Source: Ectobius pallidus (taxonomy: Eukaryota > Arthropoda > Insecta > Blattodea > Ectobiidae). From it: a stretch of DNA of 64,000 nucleotides. The DNA is taken from assembly GCA_964059195.1 (NCBI GenBank), contig CAXKWD010000004.1, forward strand, positions 118,189,938 through 118,253,937, given 5' to 3'. Every line of letters begins with the position of its first letter. The stretch's first letter is position 1. A program made the position numbers and the translations under genes. The notes beneath the pieces are model-generated. The model did not search any database. It had not been told where the DNA came from and worked only from the letters and a program-made list of their open reading frames with translations. Shown here piece after piece: positions 43,881 to 54,483 of the stretch.

Positions 43881-44340
43881 TTACTGTTATATTTATTGAA
43901 ATGAACTGTTGCAACAAAAGGTATAATTTGTAAAAACGAACATCCTTTAAAATTCTTTATTTTATAACTTCTCCCAATGAAACAATAGTTATATTTTCAT
44001 GTGTACTCTTTTTAAGTGATAAGTTAATATGAATCAATCTTGCCTAATTTTGGTTCGACCCTCAAAAATACTTGTCTAATTAAATTTGGTCCTCCATTTC
44101 CCATAAAGTTGGACAGGGCTGATTTAAATAGTCGTCGTAACTTGATCAAATTAATTTATTACTATTTAAATGGTATTTTTTATATTGGACAATATCATGC
44201 ATTTTTAACAAAAATTAATTTAATAACATGACATTTTCTACATTGATAGCCTGTAAATTCTGTTAATGAATAAAACTTTGTTTTCATCACTCCCTCTTAA
44301 AAACACTTCCTTATAAATACAATGCAATTGTTATTTTCAG
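43881..44340. other. Intron, no recognised feature
   Basis: AT-rich and ending in the TTATTTTCAG acceptor of the next MTRR exon. Confidence 0.5.
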
Positions 44341-44479
44341 GATAACATCAGACTTCATAGTACAGAATTTGTTAAACAATTACTGGACAAAAAGGCTATA
44401 ATTTATGTTTGTGGAGATGCTAAGAATATGGGTCGTGATGTTCATGAAACTGTTGTTTCTATAATAAAGGAAAAGAAAG
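44341..44479 (+). CDS. MTRR: Methionine synthase reductase, C-G-D exon
   Basis: A 139-bp exon: D-N-I-R-L-H at the start, then I-I-Y-V-C-G-D-A-K-N-M-G-R-D-V-H-E-T. The Y-V-C-G-D-A-x-x-M block is the last NADPH-domain motif of diflavin reductases and supplies the Cys and Asp near the nicotinamide. The K-N-M plus D-V-H form is that of MTRR. It follows the previous exon in phase 0 (P-K-Y-V-Q | D-N-I-R) and ends after one base of a Gly codon at a GTAATT donor. Confidence 0.94.
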
Positions 44480-44699
44480 GTAATTAAATATTAAGGTATT
44501 TCTTTTAAGTGTGTGCATGCATATGTAATATGATCTCGGCCTAACATAACTTAAGAAACTGAAACAACATGAATTTAGGTTTACTATTATCAGAAATTAG
44601 GGCTTTTCTACTTCCTCTGCCCTTCTATAGGTACTAAAAGTAGTGGAAGTATTGTGTTTGACTCCAAAATTTGAAGTCTAGGTTTTAACATAATTACAC

Positions 44700-45260
44700 A
44701 TTTTGAGGTACCCAGAATGAAAAATCTTATGAAAACAAAATTTTGTATTTGGGTTAGGTAGCCTACCTTCTGAGGATGTGACAAGATTGGCGAGGGCTTT
44801 CTCTTACTTAGAATGCCACTCTACATAAAGAAAATTTTGTATTTTGCAATTTTCTCAAATGACTCTATCGATTTTGTTTATAGTTTCTCAATGAGGTGCT
44901 TATGAGAGAGGCTACCTTAATTTTCTGATCTTTTAAGCCACTCACTGTTTGTAGAAACTCACTCTTGTCTGGTGAACAATAAATCTCTGCGTCAGATTGG
45001 AACAACTGGATATGCACTCCTTGCAATACGACCTCTTATGCTGTGTCAGAATTTGATGTGAGAAAGATGTATTGCCTATGCTAGGATGCAGAACATTATG
45101 TGAGAACATTACATCATATTTTATTTGGGTTGTATATCCTGCAGGGTTGTGATTTGAAACGTGGTAACGACTTTCCCTTCATTTTTACATGTTTGCTGAT
45201 CAGGTATCATGTTTGCTGATTTTCTCAAATGGTTCTAACAATTTTGTTTAAATTTCCTAT
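44700..45260. repeat. Two-unit dispersed repeat, copy 2
   Basis: Same two-unit order as 35330-35860, with TTTTGTATTTGGGTTAGGTA in the first unit and TTTTATTTGGGTTGTATATC in the second. Confidence 0.6.
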
Positions 45261-45328
45261 ATGAATTCCATAATATGCATAATATTGTATTATATAGTAT
45301 ATTATGTTTTATATTAAAGTCACTTGTA

Positions 45329-46913
45329 TGCCAGAACCACGAATGTGCATTTTACTAGTTTTGAGAAAAACACAATTGATAGAGCTTAAGTAAAATTACA
45401 TAATTAAAATATATATTTGTATTGGAGTATGTCATATCGGTAGTTAGAATAGTATGTAACCATAATGTTCATTTAACTGTGATTACAACTTTTTCCATTA
45501 CAAAAATAGTTTGCCATATTCATGGTTTTGGCATAACATCAAGTTTAAGAAATGCATTTTTATTTATACAATAGTGACAGACTCCTGTTGCAGGTTGGTC
45601 AACTCTGTAGATCGGACATTCGTCTTCAAGTAGTATACCTGACCTTTAAATATACCAACCTCCTGTTCTATTTAAATGGACGTCAATTTTTCTAAATAAA
45701 GAAAATTAAATGCTGAAATACAAATTTTACAGCGCACTAAACAGATCTGCTATTAATGCTTCAAAGTACGGCACTACTCGCAACATTCTCTGTTGTGAAA
45801 TGTTACAGTGGAAAAAAAGAGCATATGTATCGAATTTCCATCCTCTTGTGAATTATTAACTCAGCAAGGATTTGAAGAATAATCTATTTTTCCTTCTGTC
45901 ACTGTTGTTTGCAACCTATTATTCTTGGTGTCATATAATAGTTACCCTGCTGGGTTTTTGTGAGCTGCTCTTAAAGTGGCTATTTACAGACCTTTTTCTC
46001 TTTCTGGGAGTTCACTGCAATCCATAACTCATTCTCTAGGAATTTTTGTAAGACAGTTTGGTGACAGGTTGTGAAATTTGCAGGCCCTAAATGCATTGAA
46101 TAGGGAACTGTTTAGCATCAGGACCGTTACAGTTTTGCTGCATTTAATGAATTGTTTTAATGGTTTGCTTTGTAGATAGTCTTCACATACTTATTATATT
46201 CAGTATAAATAAGAACATCTGCAAAATGAACTGCATACAGCCATACTGCATCATGTACTGTAATTTCTATATTAACAATTTCATCATTGTGTTTTCCTCT
46301 GCTCAGTCAAAACCAAAACAAGACTGTGTAATGCTGTCATTGTTTTAAACAAAAAAAATGTAATAATAAAAGATTTTAGGATAGTAAAGAATTCAAGGAC
46401 AAATACACACTTTTTATCCAGTGATTTTTATCCAGTGATTTGTAACTCATAATCTAAATTATAAAAAACAACTTATGAGAAATCAACCACTTGTGTCAAT
46501 ATAAAAATCTCCATGGCCAGTCTCATACTTCAGATACATAGATCTCCATTGCCTGTTACCATTGTGTTTGTGAATGTTGATTGTTGTTTTTTAACTAGAT
46601 AAGAACTGCTATATTAACGAATATGGTACATACACATTCTATCATTTTTTTCAACTGCTGCACCTGTTCTGCTAAATTTACAAATGTGGCACATTCGAGA
46701 TGTAGGTATAATAGAGAAGTACAGGACAGAATACAAAAACACAAATGTGTCACATTCGTGATTGTAGCGTAACAAATAAAGCAGGACCTGGACTTTCTCC
46801 AAGGAAAGAAAATAAAACATCCACAGTTCTTGCAGAACAAAGGTAAATGCAAATAGATGCCAGTGATGCACTTAACTCAAAATCTCAATTTTTGCACATT
46901 CGTGGTTCTGGCA
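45329..46913. mobile_element. TIR element (TA target) just before the last MTRR exon
   Basis: TIRs TGCCAGAACCACGAATGTGC and its complement GCACATTCGTGGTTCTGGCA, flanked by TA (45327-45328 and 46914-46915). 1585 bp. Variants of the CACATTCG block recur inside near 46690 and 46747. Overlapping minus-strand frames at 46595-46871 have no recognised motif, so it is non-autonomous or unclassified Tc1/mariner-like. Confidence 0.8.
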
Positions 46914-47021
46914 TATAGGTGACAATATTTTATACCAAAAGCCAAAACTTTTATTTTGGTAGAGAAAGCTGTGTGTTTCACATCAGATTTTTTTTGTCAT
47001 TGTCAGTTTTTATCATTTCAG

Positions 47022-47101
47022 GAATTGAGGAAGATGATGCAAAACTATTGGTGAAAGAGCTCCAGAACCAAGGGCAGTACTTGCAAGACATCTGGTTGTG
47101 A
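47022..47101 (+). CDS. MTRR: Methionine synthase reductase, last coding exon
   Basis: The 80-bp final coding exon completes the Gly codon and reads G-I-E-E-D-D-A-K, V-K-E-L-Q and Y-L-Q-D-I-W-L, stop TGA 47099-47101. The C-terminal Y-L-Q-D-I-W is the signature end of MTRR; the Trp stacks on the FAD isoalloxazine and must move for NADPH to bind. The acceptor is TTTCAG after a T-rich tract. No AATAAA was seen before a MITE at 47291, so the poly(A) site may use a variant signal or lie within or after it. Confidence 0.94.
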
Positions 47102-47290
47102 AATTCCAATCTACATAACGGTGATGTCAAATTTCTTAATGAAAATAGCTTTTTATATTACAGATTTACAGTAGTTAGCTATACCATAATTTAAGTTAAC
47201 TGATATTTTGTGTAGAAAAGTGGTAGTAGATAGTAGATAGTTACTGTGTTATTTCTTATGGTATATGTTCACAAGGCCACATAAGATGTA

Positions 47291-48042
47291 CAGTCGGTCA
47301 AATAAAAAACGTCGGGCGTTATTTTATAAAGTATCACTAATGAGCATATGCGCATGTACAGGAAGACTTAAGGTTAGGTTCACACATGCCTCTTGTCTAT
47401 CCATGTATTTTCTTGATTATTTAGTCAGTTTTGTTCCAAAACAAACATGTACAGAAGGCTGTGGCTATATGCCTCAAATCCACCATATTCTTGGTTGCAA
47501 ATTTTTATAATATTCATAATTAATAGATTCGCGAGGAATATGTTTATTCAAGGAGCATTTTTTAAAGATTTTATTTTATAATACCTGTACTTCTAGTGCA
47601 AAATCAATAACTTACGCTCAACTTCTGCAACCAATCTAGCATCGAAATACGCGCCCGGCCAGATCCACGTTTCGTATGAAAACTTCCGGTCGCATTATAG
47701 TAAAGTTCTCACCTCTGAGCTGCTCTTTTATAAATATGGAACCTTCTCGCTGCTTCAGAGGCCGAAAAATGCAGGTCAATTACAGCCCTAACTACACTTT
47801 CTCTCACTTTAGCATTTGTATGTGGCGATGACACAAAGCAAAATGAATTATGACAATACATTAAGTTGAATATTGTGTGTTGCGCTTTCCGCGTTGTTCA
47901 TTTTTTCCCTCCTGTCGCATGGCCTCATATGTTCCGAAAATGACCTGTATTTTATGTTTTTTATAGGAAACTTGTGAACTAATGCATTAAAACTTAAATT
48001 TTAACTGCATACGAGTCCCGACGCTTTCTATTTGACCGACTG
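47291..48042. mobile_element. TIR MITE (TA target) in the MTRR 3' flank
   Basis: TIRs CAGTCGGTCAAATAAAAAAC and inverted CAGTCGGTCAAATAGAAAGC with TA on both sides (47289-47290, 48043-48044). 752 bp with no transposase. It begins about 190 bp after the MTRR stop and could supply the transcript end (AATAAA at about 47300). Confidence 0.85.
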
Positions 48043-48407
48043 TACATCGATATCATTGTGTGCATTGAGAGAAACAATCATTACTATGTTTCTTTGTAGA
48101 TGTGTTTGCTTCATCGTATTGCAAGCATTAACTATCAATATATTCATACATAACTAAGGAGCATCATTTCTCATTCTGTCTTTCAAAGAAACTTGGAGGA
48201 CTTTAAATTTCATTTTACTTTGGCACACCTGCAACATTTGTTTGTTTTGCTGTTACAGCAGTAAGGGTAGTATACATTTTTGTAGGACGTCGGTCTTTAG
48301 ACAAAGCCTTTGACGTTTGTCCATCAATATTAATTTCATGGACCAAAATGTTTTCCATGCTAGTATAGTTTGGCGTTTAACTTGTAACTAAAAGTGGTAT
48401 TGACATG
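48043..48407. other. No recognised feature
   Basis: Flank between the MITE and the duplicated MTRR end. Possibly MTRR 3' untranslated sequence. Confidence 0.4.
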
Positions 48408-48495
48408 ACATCTGGTTCTAAAAATCCAGTCTACATTACAGTGATTTCAAATTGTTGAATGATAAAAGCTTTTTATAATATAGGTTTACAATGGA
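48408..48495 (+). pseudogene. MTRR: Partial duplicate of the MTRR 3' end
   Basis: About 88 bp match 47084-47173: GACATCTGGTT, then a stop, then TCYARTCTACAT and TAGCTTTTTATATTAC-like 3' untranslated sequence, at roughly 80% by eye. It keeps D-I-W then F and stop. It is a local direct duplication some 1.3 kb downstream, not an exon of the gene. Confidence 0.7.
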
Positions 48496-49324
48496 CAGGA
48501 TTTTTCTCAATAATGACCAATGTGTTGCTAATTGACAAATTTGTAGAAGTTTATTCACAGATTATGAAGATATCATACAGTATTCCGTTACAGTGGTAAT
48601 CCAGTGGTGATCGAAGTAGTTTCCTTAAGGTTATTGCTTTGAGTTAGGTTTTGCTTATCAACTGTGTGTTCCCTGTTCTGGCTAATACAAGCCTAACAGT
48701 ATATGTGGGGTGTATGTTTCTTTCATTTCTAGACTCTTTGACATTTTTCAAAATGGTTAGTTGCCTATGCAAACTTGTGTTAATCCTTTAAGCCCTAATT
48801 AACCTGTGAACACACACATGCTTCAAGTACCCGTTTAGTATGTCTAGCAAGTTACAGAAAAACATAGCAAGTTACAGAAAAATATACCAAGATATTTTTC
48901 ATTCCCAATGGAATGATGGGATAATTGATGTGAAGATGTGAAGAGTGAATCTTGGAGTTGACGTAGAAAGATTCCTGGTGTTTTCTTGAAGAGAATTTTC
49001 ATCAAGTGATATTTTCTTGTCTAATAACGCCCACTTGACCATACTTTATTGGTTTCGAGCTGGTCACATGACATAATTGTAGTAATTTCATTGGTACTAC
49101 GTCATTTGCCATTCAACCAATAAGATATGTATATATCAGATAAGTAGCATTAACATGGGCCAGACATAATTCATTATGCTCCCTATGTGATATTCTACAG
49201 GTTGTGCTTTTGCATTAATTAAATTACTTTGCCTTAAAACCACCACCACAGTCTTAATCTGACTGATATATTACTTTATTGTACATGGTAGAATTAGCTA
49301 TTTATACTGTCGTACAATATGTTT
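48496..49324. other. No recognised gene
   Basis: Intergenic. A ~20-bp repeat AGCAAGTTACAGAAAAA occurs twice at 48848-48885. Confidence 0.45.
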
Positions 49325-50369
49325 TCATCTAAAACGTTACCCTAGTCATATCTTCATTAGTATGAAGAGCACAAACCAACCAGATGAGCTTACGATTTAG
49401 CTTTGCCTCAACCCAATGCATGACTCCTCCTTACCAACCAGTGTTAACATTTGTTGAGTCACCACCAATAGCCTGCAAACTTTTATCAATGCTGTTTTTC
49501 TTTAAGAAATCCACAAGATGGTTAGCAATAATTTCAGCAGGTTTCCTTTTCATTAAGTCTTTCTCTGGAGTAAAATAGCAAAGATACCTTCCACCTGGCT
49601 CACTGCAAACAGTGTATGCACTTCTTTCACAATACTTGGAAACTGTTGTCTTGAGTTATCTGCTTGTAACAGTACTTTAGTGAAATCTTTGCGTCCATCA
49701 AAGAAGATACAATGAATATTGCCTATCCAACATCGAGTATGAAATTCTTCATCAAGTGATTTAATGATTTTTTCTTGTTCCCTTTTTACTTTATTGTGAT
49801 CAACCACAAGTCTCCTGTCTCCTTCAGTAATTAATCCAGCATCCAAAAATGTTGTAATGGCAGCTGTAGCACATAGACCAACACCATACCTAATACTTTG
49901 CATTGCAATATTGTGCAATTGCAATGTATTATAATGACTTGTACTTGAAGTAGAAGGTACATCAGTAACATCACATGGAATCTGCAAAGGATATTCAGAT
50001 TCTTCAACACAAACATCAGTTGACTCTTCATCTTCACTGAAGAAAGAACTTCATTTGTTTGTAATGTTAACTGTTTCTTCAGACATTCTTCTTAAATCAT
50101 CTTCTTGCCTCTTCTGCTTTTTAATTTGTCTTCTGTGCCCACGTAGATCTGGTAATCCTATCTGATGCTGTCCAACAGATCCAACCTTCTTTCTTTGACT
50201 ATTAATAAACACTAGTTCTTTGACAGGGATCTTCATATCCTTAGAACAAGAGCAGGAGATGTGCACTTTATATTTCCTGTTTGCAAGCTCCCACTTTTGA
50301 AGCACTTTTGGATAAATATCCTTTGCAACAGTGGCTGCTGGGTAATTTCTGATATTGTCTCCACTCTAC
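49325..50369 (-). pseudogene. Multicopy arthropod protein of unknown function, 3' part
   Basis: Minus-strand gene whose start is at 52273-52275 and which is split by the THAP element. This part reads I-Y-P-K-V-L-Q-K-W-E-L-A-N, then R-H-R-R-Q-I-K-K. A TGA follows at 50051-50053. Then I-R-Y-G-V-G-L-C-A-T-A-A, D-H-N-K-V-K-R-E-Q-E-K, C-I-F-F-D-G-R-K-D and, after a frameshift near 49600, G-R-Y-L-C-Y-F-T-P-E, G-G-D-S-T-N-V-N-T-G-W-E-G-G and L-H-T-N-E. The F-D-G-R-K and G-D-S-T-N blocks suggest an RNase H-like fold (inference). Related sequences are widespread in arthropods as I recall. It ends in unrelated sequence near 49325. Confidence 0.55.
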
Positions 50370-52176
50370 CACAGTATAAGTATTAATACAGTAAGGAAAC
50401 TGTGTGTTAAAAGTCCTATGACAACTTGTTAGCTGGGCGACACTAGCGCTCCATGCGGCGGTTGAGTAAAACTGCATTCTCACCATATAAAATAACTTGG
50501 GAAAATGCTTAAACACATAACAAAATATGTTATAATAAGAGAAAAAAATCTTCTTTCAAAACTGAATTTTAAATTTAAGAAACAATGAAGCATGTATTAT
50601 ATTTTAGTTAAGATCAGGCACAATTTTTAAATGCCACTTACCTGTAACTTGCACTGCAGTTCCTAGGGCTATTCTTATTACAAGTTTTAATAACTTCAAG
50701 ATGATTCTTGGAAAACCAATTATAACTCATTTTTATTTTTAAAAGTAGCCTAATATTACATTAGAATAGAAATGTCATCATTTTACAAAAATAATACAAT
50801 ATTACATAAGATACAATACAAAATTCAAATAAAAATATAGGTTTCTATCAATATTTCTCAATTTCTAATACTCCAAAACTGCTTTTAGTATACAGTCGGT
50901 ACAGCAGTTTTAAAAAGAGTTCTTATTGTAATTCATAAACTGGCTGTTTTCGAAGTGTTCCAAACATAGGCGGCAATTTACATTTAAATATTTTACAGTT
51001 TTTGTTAGTAGGTCTTCTCGCCGACTATTGATGACCCATTTTTTACACCTGAAATCATTACAACAATTGAAGGTAGATCGAAGCCGTAAGATACAGAAAC
51101 AAAATACAATCTCAACAATGAAGTTGAGGACGAGCAGTGTGACAAACCTATATTCAAAGGTCACTCTTTAATATAATTTATAACTTAAACGTTGATTTTA
51201 AAGGTGGGAAAAACCTTGGACTAGATACGCTTCTTAACAGTAGCCTATTTTAGGTAAGCCTATTGCTTGCCTAGGTTTGGATAATGATGTCATGTTAGTT
51301 TACTGTCGCAAACACCTTAATGGCACATGTATCCGAGAATTTATGATGTAAGATTATGTTTTCGTCATCTTTACGCCTACATCGTGTTCGAGAAAATAAA
51401 TATCGTACCGCCTGTAAAATCGGCTATGTGCACTTTTTTACGAAATTGAGTTATGTGCACTGATATTCCTTAGCATTGATCCTTACAACCGGGCATGTGG
51501 ATCTTTGATTGTCAGATTTGTGCAAGCAAAGAAAAAAAATCGGCTACATGCTGCAAAATGGCCATGTGCATTAGAGCTCACATAGCCATTCTTGACTGCC
51601 AACACGGCACACATGTTTGTATACATAACCGGCCCTGACATATACATTACAATGCACATAGGAAATAAGCTGCACCGCAGCAAATATTGTGTTATCTTAA
51701 GCGATCACAATACGACATCCTAAATATTGTTATCTTTAACCGTGATATAGACTGCTGACATTTTCATTTCATTAGTATCTATTGTTAGAAATTACAACAT
51801 AATTAAAGATAAAAATATTACATTAAAGTAAATGTAAACATAACCACACCAGAACATGTGTCAAGAGTAAGCCAGCAGGCATACAATAAATATTACGTAT
51901 TTTTCTTCTTACCTTTCTGGATCTTTTGGGAAAGTGAAGAAATGCAATTCAGGATTTCTTCCTTTATTGTTACTGCAATTTATAGCAGAACAATAACATC
52001 CTTTCCAAACACGCATTGCTATAAAAATTCAAGACTCCTATTTATTTCCATTCTTCCCGCAGTAGTGATTGTAGTATTACTCATTGGCCGGTAGGATCGC
52101 ATGGAATCTGCGCGCGCATGTCCGTATGGCAGAAAAACGGACTGAGTTTCTTTACTGTATTAATACGTATACTGTG
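50370..52176 (-). mobile_element. THAP-bearing transposon (P-like), copy R
   Basis: Terminal repeats CACAGTATAAGTATTAATAC and, inverted, CACAGTATACGTATTAATAC bound 1807 bp. The target duplication ACTCTAC is exact at 50363-50369 and 52177-52183. A THAP-like domain is encoded on the minus strand near 51080-50910. No further transposase was found, so it is a short derivative. Confidence 0.78.
50910..51164 (-). pseudogene. THAP-like DNA-binding domain fragment
   Basis: After C-C-N-D-F comes R-C-K-K-W-V-I-N-S-R-R-E-D, then C-R-L-C-L-E-H-F-E-N-S-Q-F. C..W and C-x-x-H-F-x-x-x-x-F are the zinc and fold-defining positions of THAP domains, found in P-element transposases and THAP proteins. The N-terminal C-x-x-C part is unclear. 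Confidence 0.6.
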
Positions 52177-52183
52177 ACTCTAC

Positions 52184-52275
52184 TCTCTTAGTAGAATCCC
52201 ATATCTTAGAACATCACGCAGAGTTGGGAGTTCCAAAGTCAGCATATCTCGACCAGTTCCAATGAAATTACTCAT
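52184..52275 (-). pseudogene. 5' part of the gene split by the THAP element
   Basis: From ATG at 52273-52275 the minus strand reads M-S-N-F-I, L-E-L-P-T-L-R-D-V-L-R-Y-G-I-L-L-R-E and meets the target duplication. The reading continues on the far side of the element at 50362 with D-N-I-R-N-Y-P-A-A-T. One in-frame stop (TAG) falls in the junction if one copy of the duplication is removed. Confidence 0.6.
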
Positions 52276-52690
52276 GTGGGTGGAAGTTGTCTTGTCTTGT
52301 CTTTTTTTTGTTACTAGCCATGATTTCGAATTATCAAATTTTGCAATTGGAAGAAACTATTCGTGCATAGAAAAAGAAAAACAAGAAAATCTCACTATGT
52401 GTATGATATTTAAACAAATTAAATACAGATTAAAAATTAATAAAAAGACACTCAGCTGAAAATGAGTATTGCTAGTTTAAAAACTTTTACGAGTGGTATA
52501 AATTTTTTTTACAGTTGTTATAGTATAATATAAGTATATTCCTAACCTTAGAGTAGAAGTACAGACAGAAATAATGATAAGAAGAAACTTCTTGTGAGAA
52601 GACAGTTTGCTATGAATTTTACATGAAATGTGAAATCTCACGAATTTGAAGTAGCTATTTACCAAGCAAACCAATGTAATTGCCACTTCT
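52276..52690. other. No recognised feature
   Basis: Between the split gene and the BEL element. Could hold the promoter of the split gene, but I see no clear element. Confidence 0.4.
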
Positions 52691-54483
52691 TGTAAATATA
52701 ATTGTTCCCGCTCCCAAGGTAGCTCGCAGGCGAATAGGGAACGACGGGAAAGCCTCTCCGGGTTGAAGGATGTAATGCTAATCAGGTTCAATAAATCTTT
52801 ATTCAGCCCCTTGATAAGAGAACAGATGAGCATAAATGGACATGGAATAAACAGAATACACCCTTTGACACAAGAAAGAATCTTCTGAGATCTTGCTTCA
52901 CAAGGCGTACTTCCTCTTCCGTGCGGTGCGAGGGACCATGATGAAGTACTGAGGGATCAAGGGGAGGTGAATTAGCACGATCCTTCTTGAGTGGTAAGGC
53001 GTGCTTGCCTTACGCAAACTGGTGTAGACACGGAGGACCAGAGCAATTGTTTAAAAATCGGACTTGCTCGAACGACTGAGTGATTGAGTGAGTTTAATGA
53101 TTAGGCTTGTATGGGTTGTGACTTCACCACAACGGCATTACACTTTAGCAATTATTTTAAAGTCGCCCTTGCTGAACGACTGAAGATGATTTCACCTGTG
53201 ACGTGAAATGAATATGCACTTACAGCAATTATTTTAGGTCGGGCTTGCTGCAACGACCGAGTGATTGATAGACGAATTTTGATAGGTCACTTCGTCACTG
53301 CGACAATTTAATTTTAACAATTATTTAAAATCGGCCTTGTTGAACGACTGAGACGATTTCACTTATGAGGTGAAATAAGAATTTACACTTATTTGTAACT
53401 GTACATTTGTTGAAAAGCTCACGGCAGTTTCACTGGGTGAGCCACAATGCTTTGATTTAAACTGATAAATTTTCAACCTTGAGATTATGAACAATAGCAC
53501 TCTTGCTGTGTTTTAATTATACAATTAGTTGCGGTAATTAATTCAGTTGAACAAAATAAGTCACCACTGTGTGATGGATGACAGTACTTACAGTAAATCC
53601 TGATTACTGATAAGATACACAACACAATTCAAGTCCATTCGGCTTGAACGGGAAATGAAATAACTGGGATTCACACGCTTTCTGCGTAAATCACAAAATA
53701 AAGTAACAACTTAAACGAAGAAATAAATTGCTTGTACTTTGCAATACAACTGGGCCTGGAACCCTTTAATTCCCGACACAAGAGATGAAAATGGATTCAG
53801 TATCTTGAAACTGATCATACCGGCATGGCGGCTTGCTTCAATGAGAGAAAAAAGAAGGGTTAAGAACAAAGAAAACGACAAACTTCACGACATGTGACGA
53901 AAAGACGAGCACCTCATTGGCCATAGAGTACGCACCTCAAAACATAAAATAAAACAATCTTGGTAAATAAACCAAATAAGTTACGTTAAAACTACAAAAC
54001 AGATAAAAGAATGAATTAAAATTACTTTAAATACTAAACTGCTTCATAAAAGCACAAATTATGACTAAAATACTAAAATTAACAGACTGAAGACGCTGGG
54101 TAGGAGGCTATGGACCATGACCATCCAGGAGATCAAAGCAGCGACAGTCAATTGTCTCTTTGCCGACAATGAATTACAAGATGGTGAACAAAATAGATAA
54201 TAAACTTAATTAATTGCACTGAAAATATCAGAAGTGCGAGGCGTGACGTCAACAAGCCTGTTGCCATAGCAACACGGCTAATGACCCCGCTAGCAAACAG
54301 ATGGCAGACCAAAACCGGCAAATACGAACTGCATGACGGAACATATTGCTCGCGATTATTCCACTCGTGGAATAATCCAACAGAATGTGATGTCACGCAA
54401 ATTCGTGCATGCAGGGCTCTAAAATAAAAACAACACTCAAGTTGCAAATGAGTCACAATTGGAAGAGTGTGATGCGTCCGGCA
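52691..54483 (-). repeat. BEL/Pao 3' untranslated region and LTR
   Basis: On the minus strand the stretch downstream of the integrase holds AATAAAGATTTATTGAACC near 52790 and ends with a TTTACA-type terminus at about 52691. I could not place the inner LTR border, and no second LTR is in view. Confidence 0.5.
53046..53365. repeat. Four imperfect tandem units in the BEL LTR region
   Basis: The block AATTATTT-(1-3)-TCGGxCTTGCTGAACGACTGAG recurs at about 53048, 53151, 53226 and 53318, with a TTTCACyTrTGAsGTGAAAT hairpin after the second and fourth. Period about 75-103 bp. Confidence 0.75.

Noticed and set aside
52262..52459. 65-codon + strand frame with a hydrophobic start, like a signal peptide
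   Set aside because: Its first part is antisense to the split multicopy gene and the rest is AT-rich with no motif.
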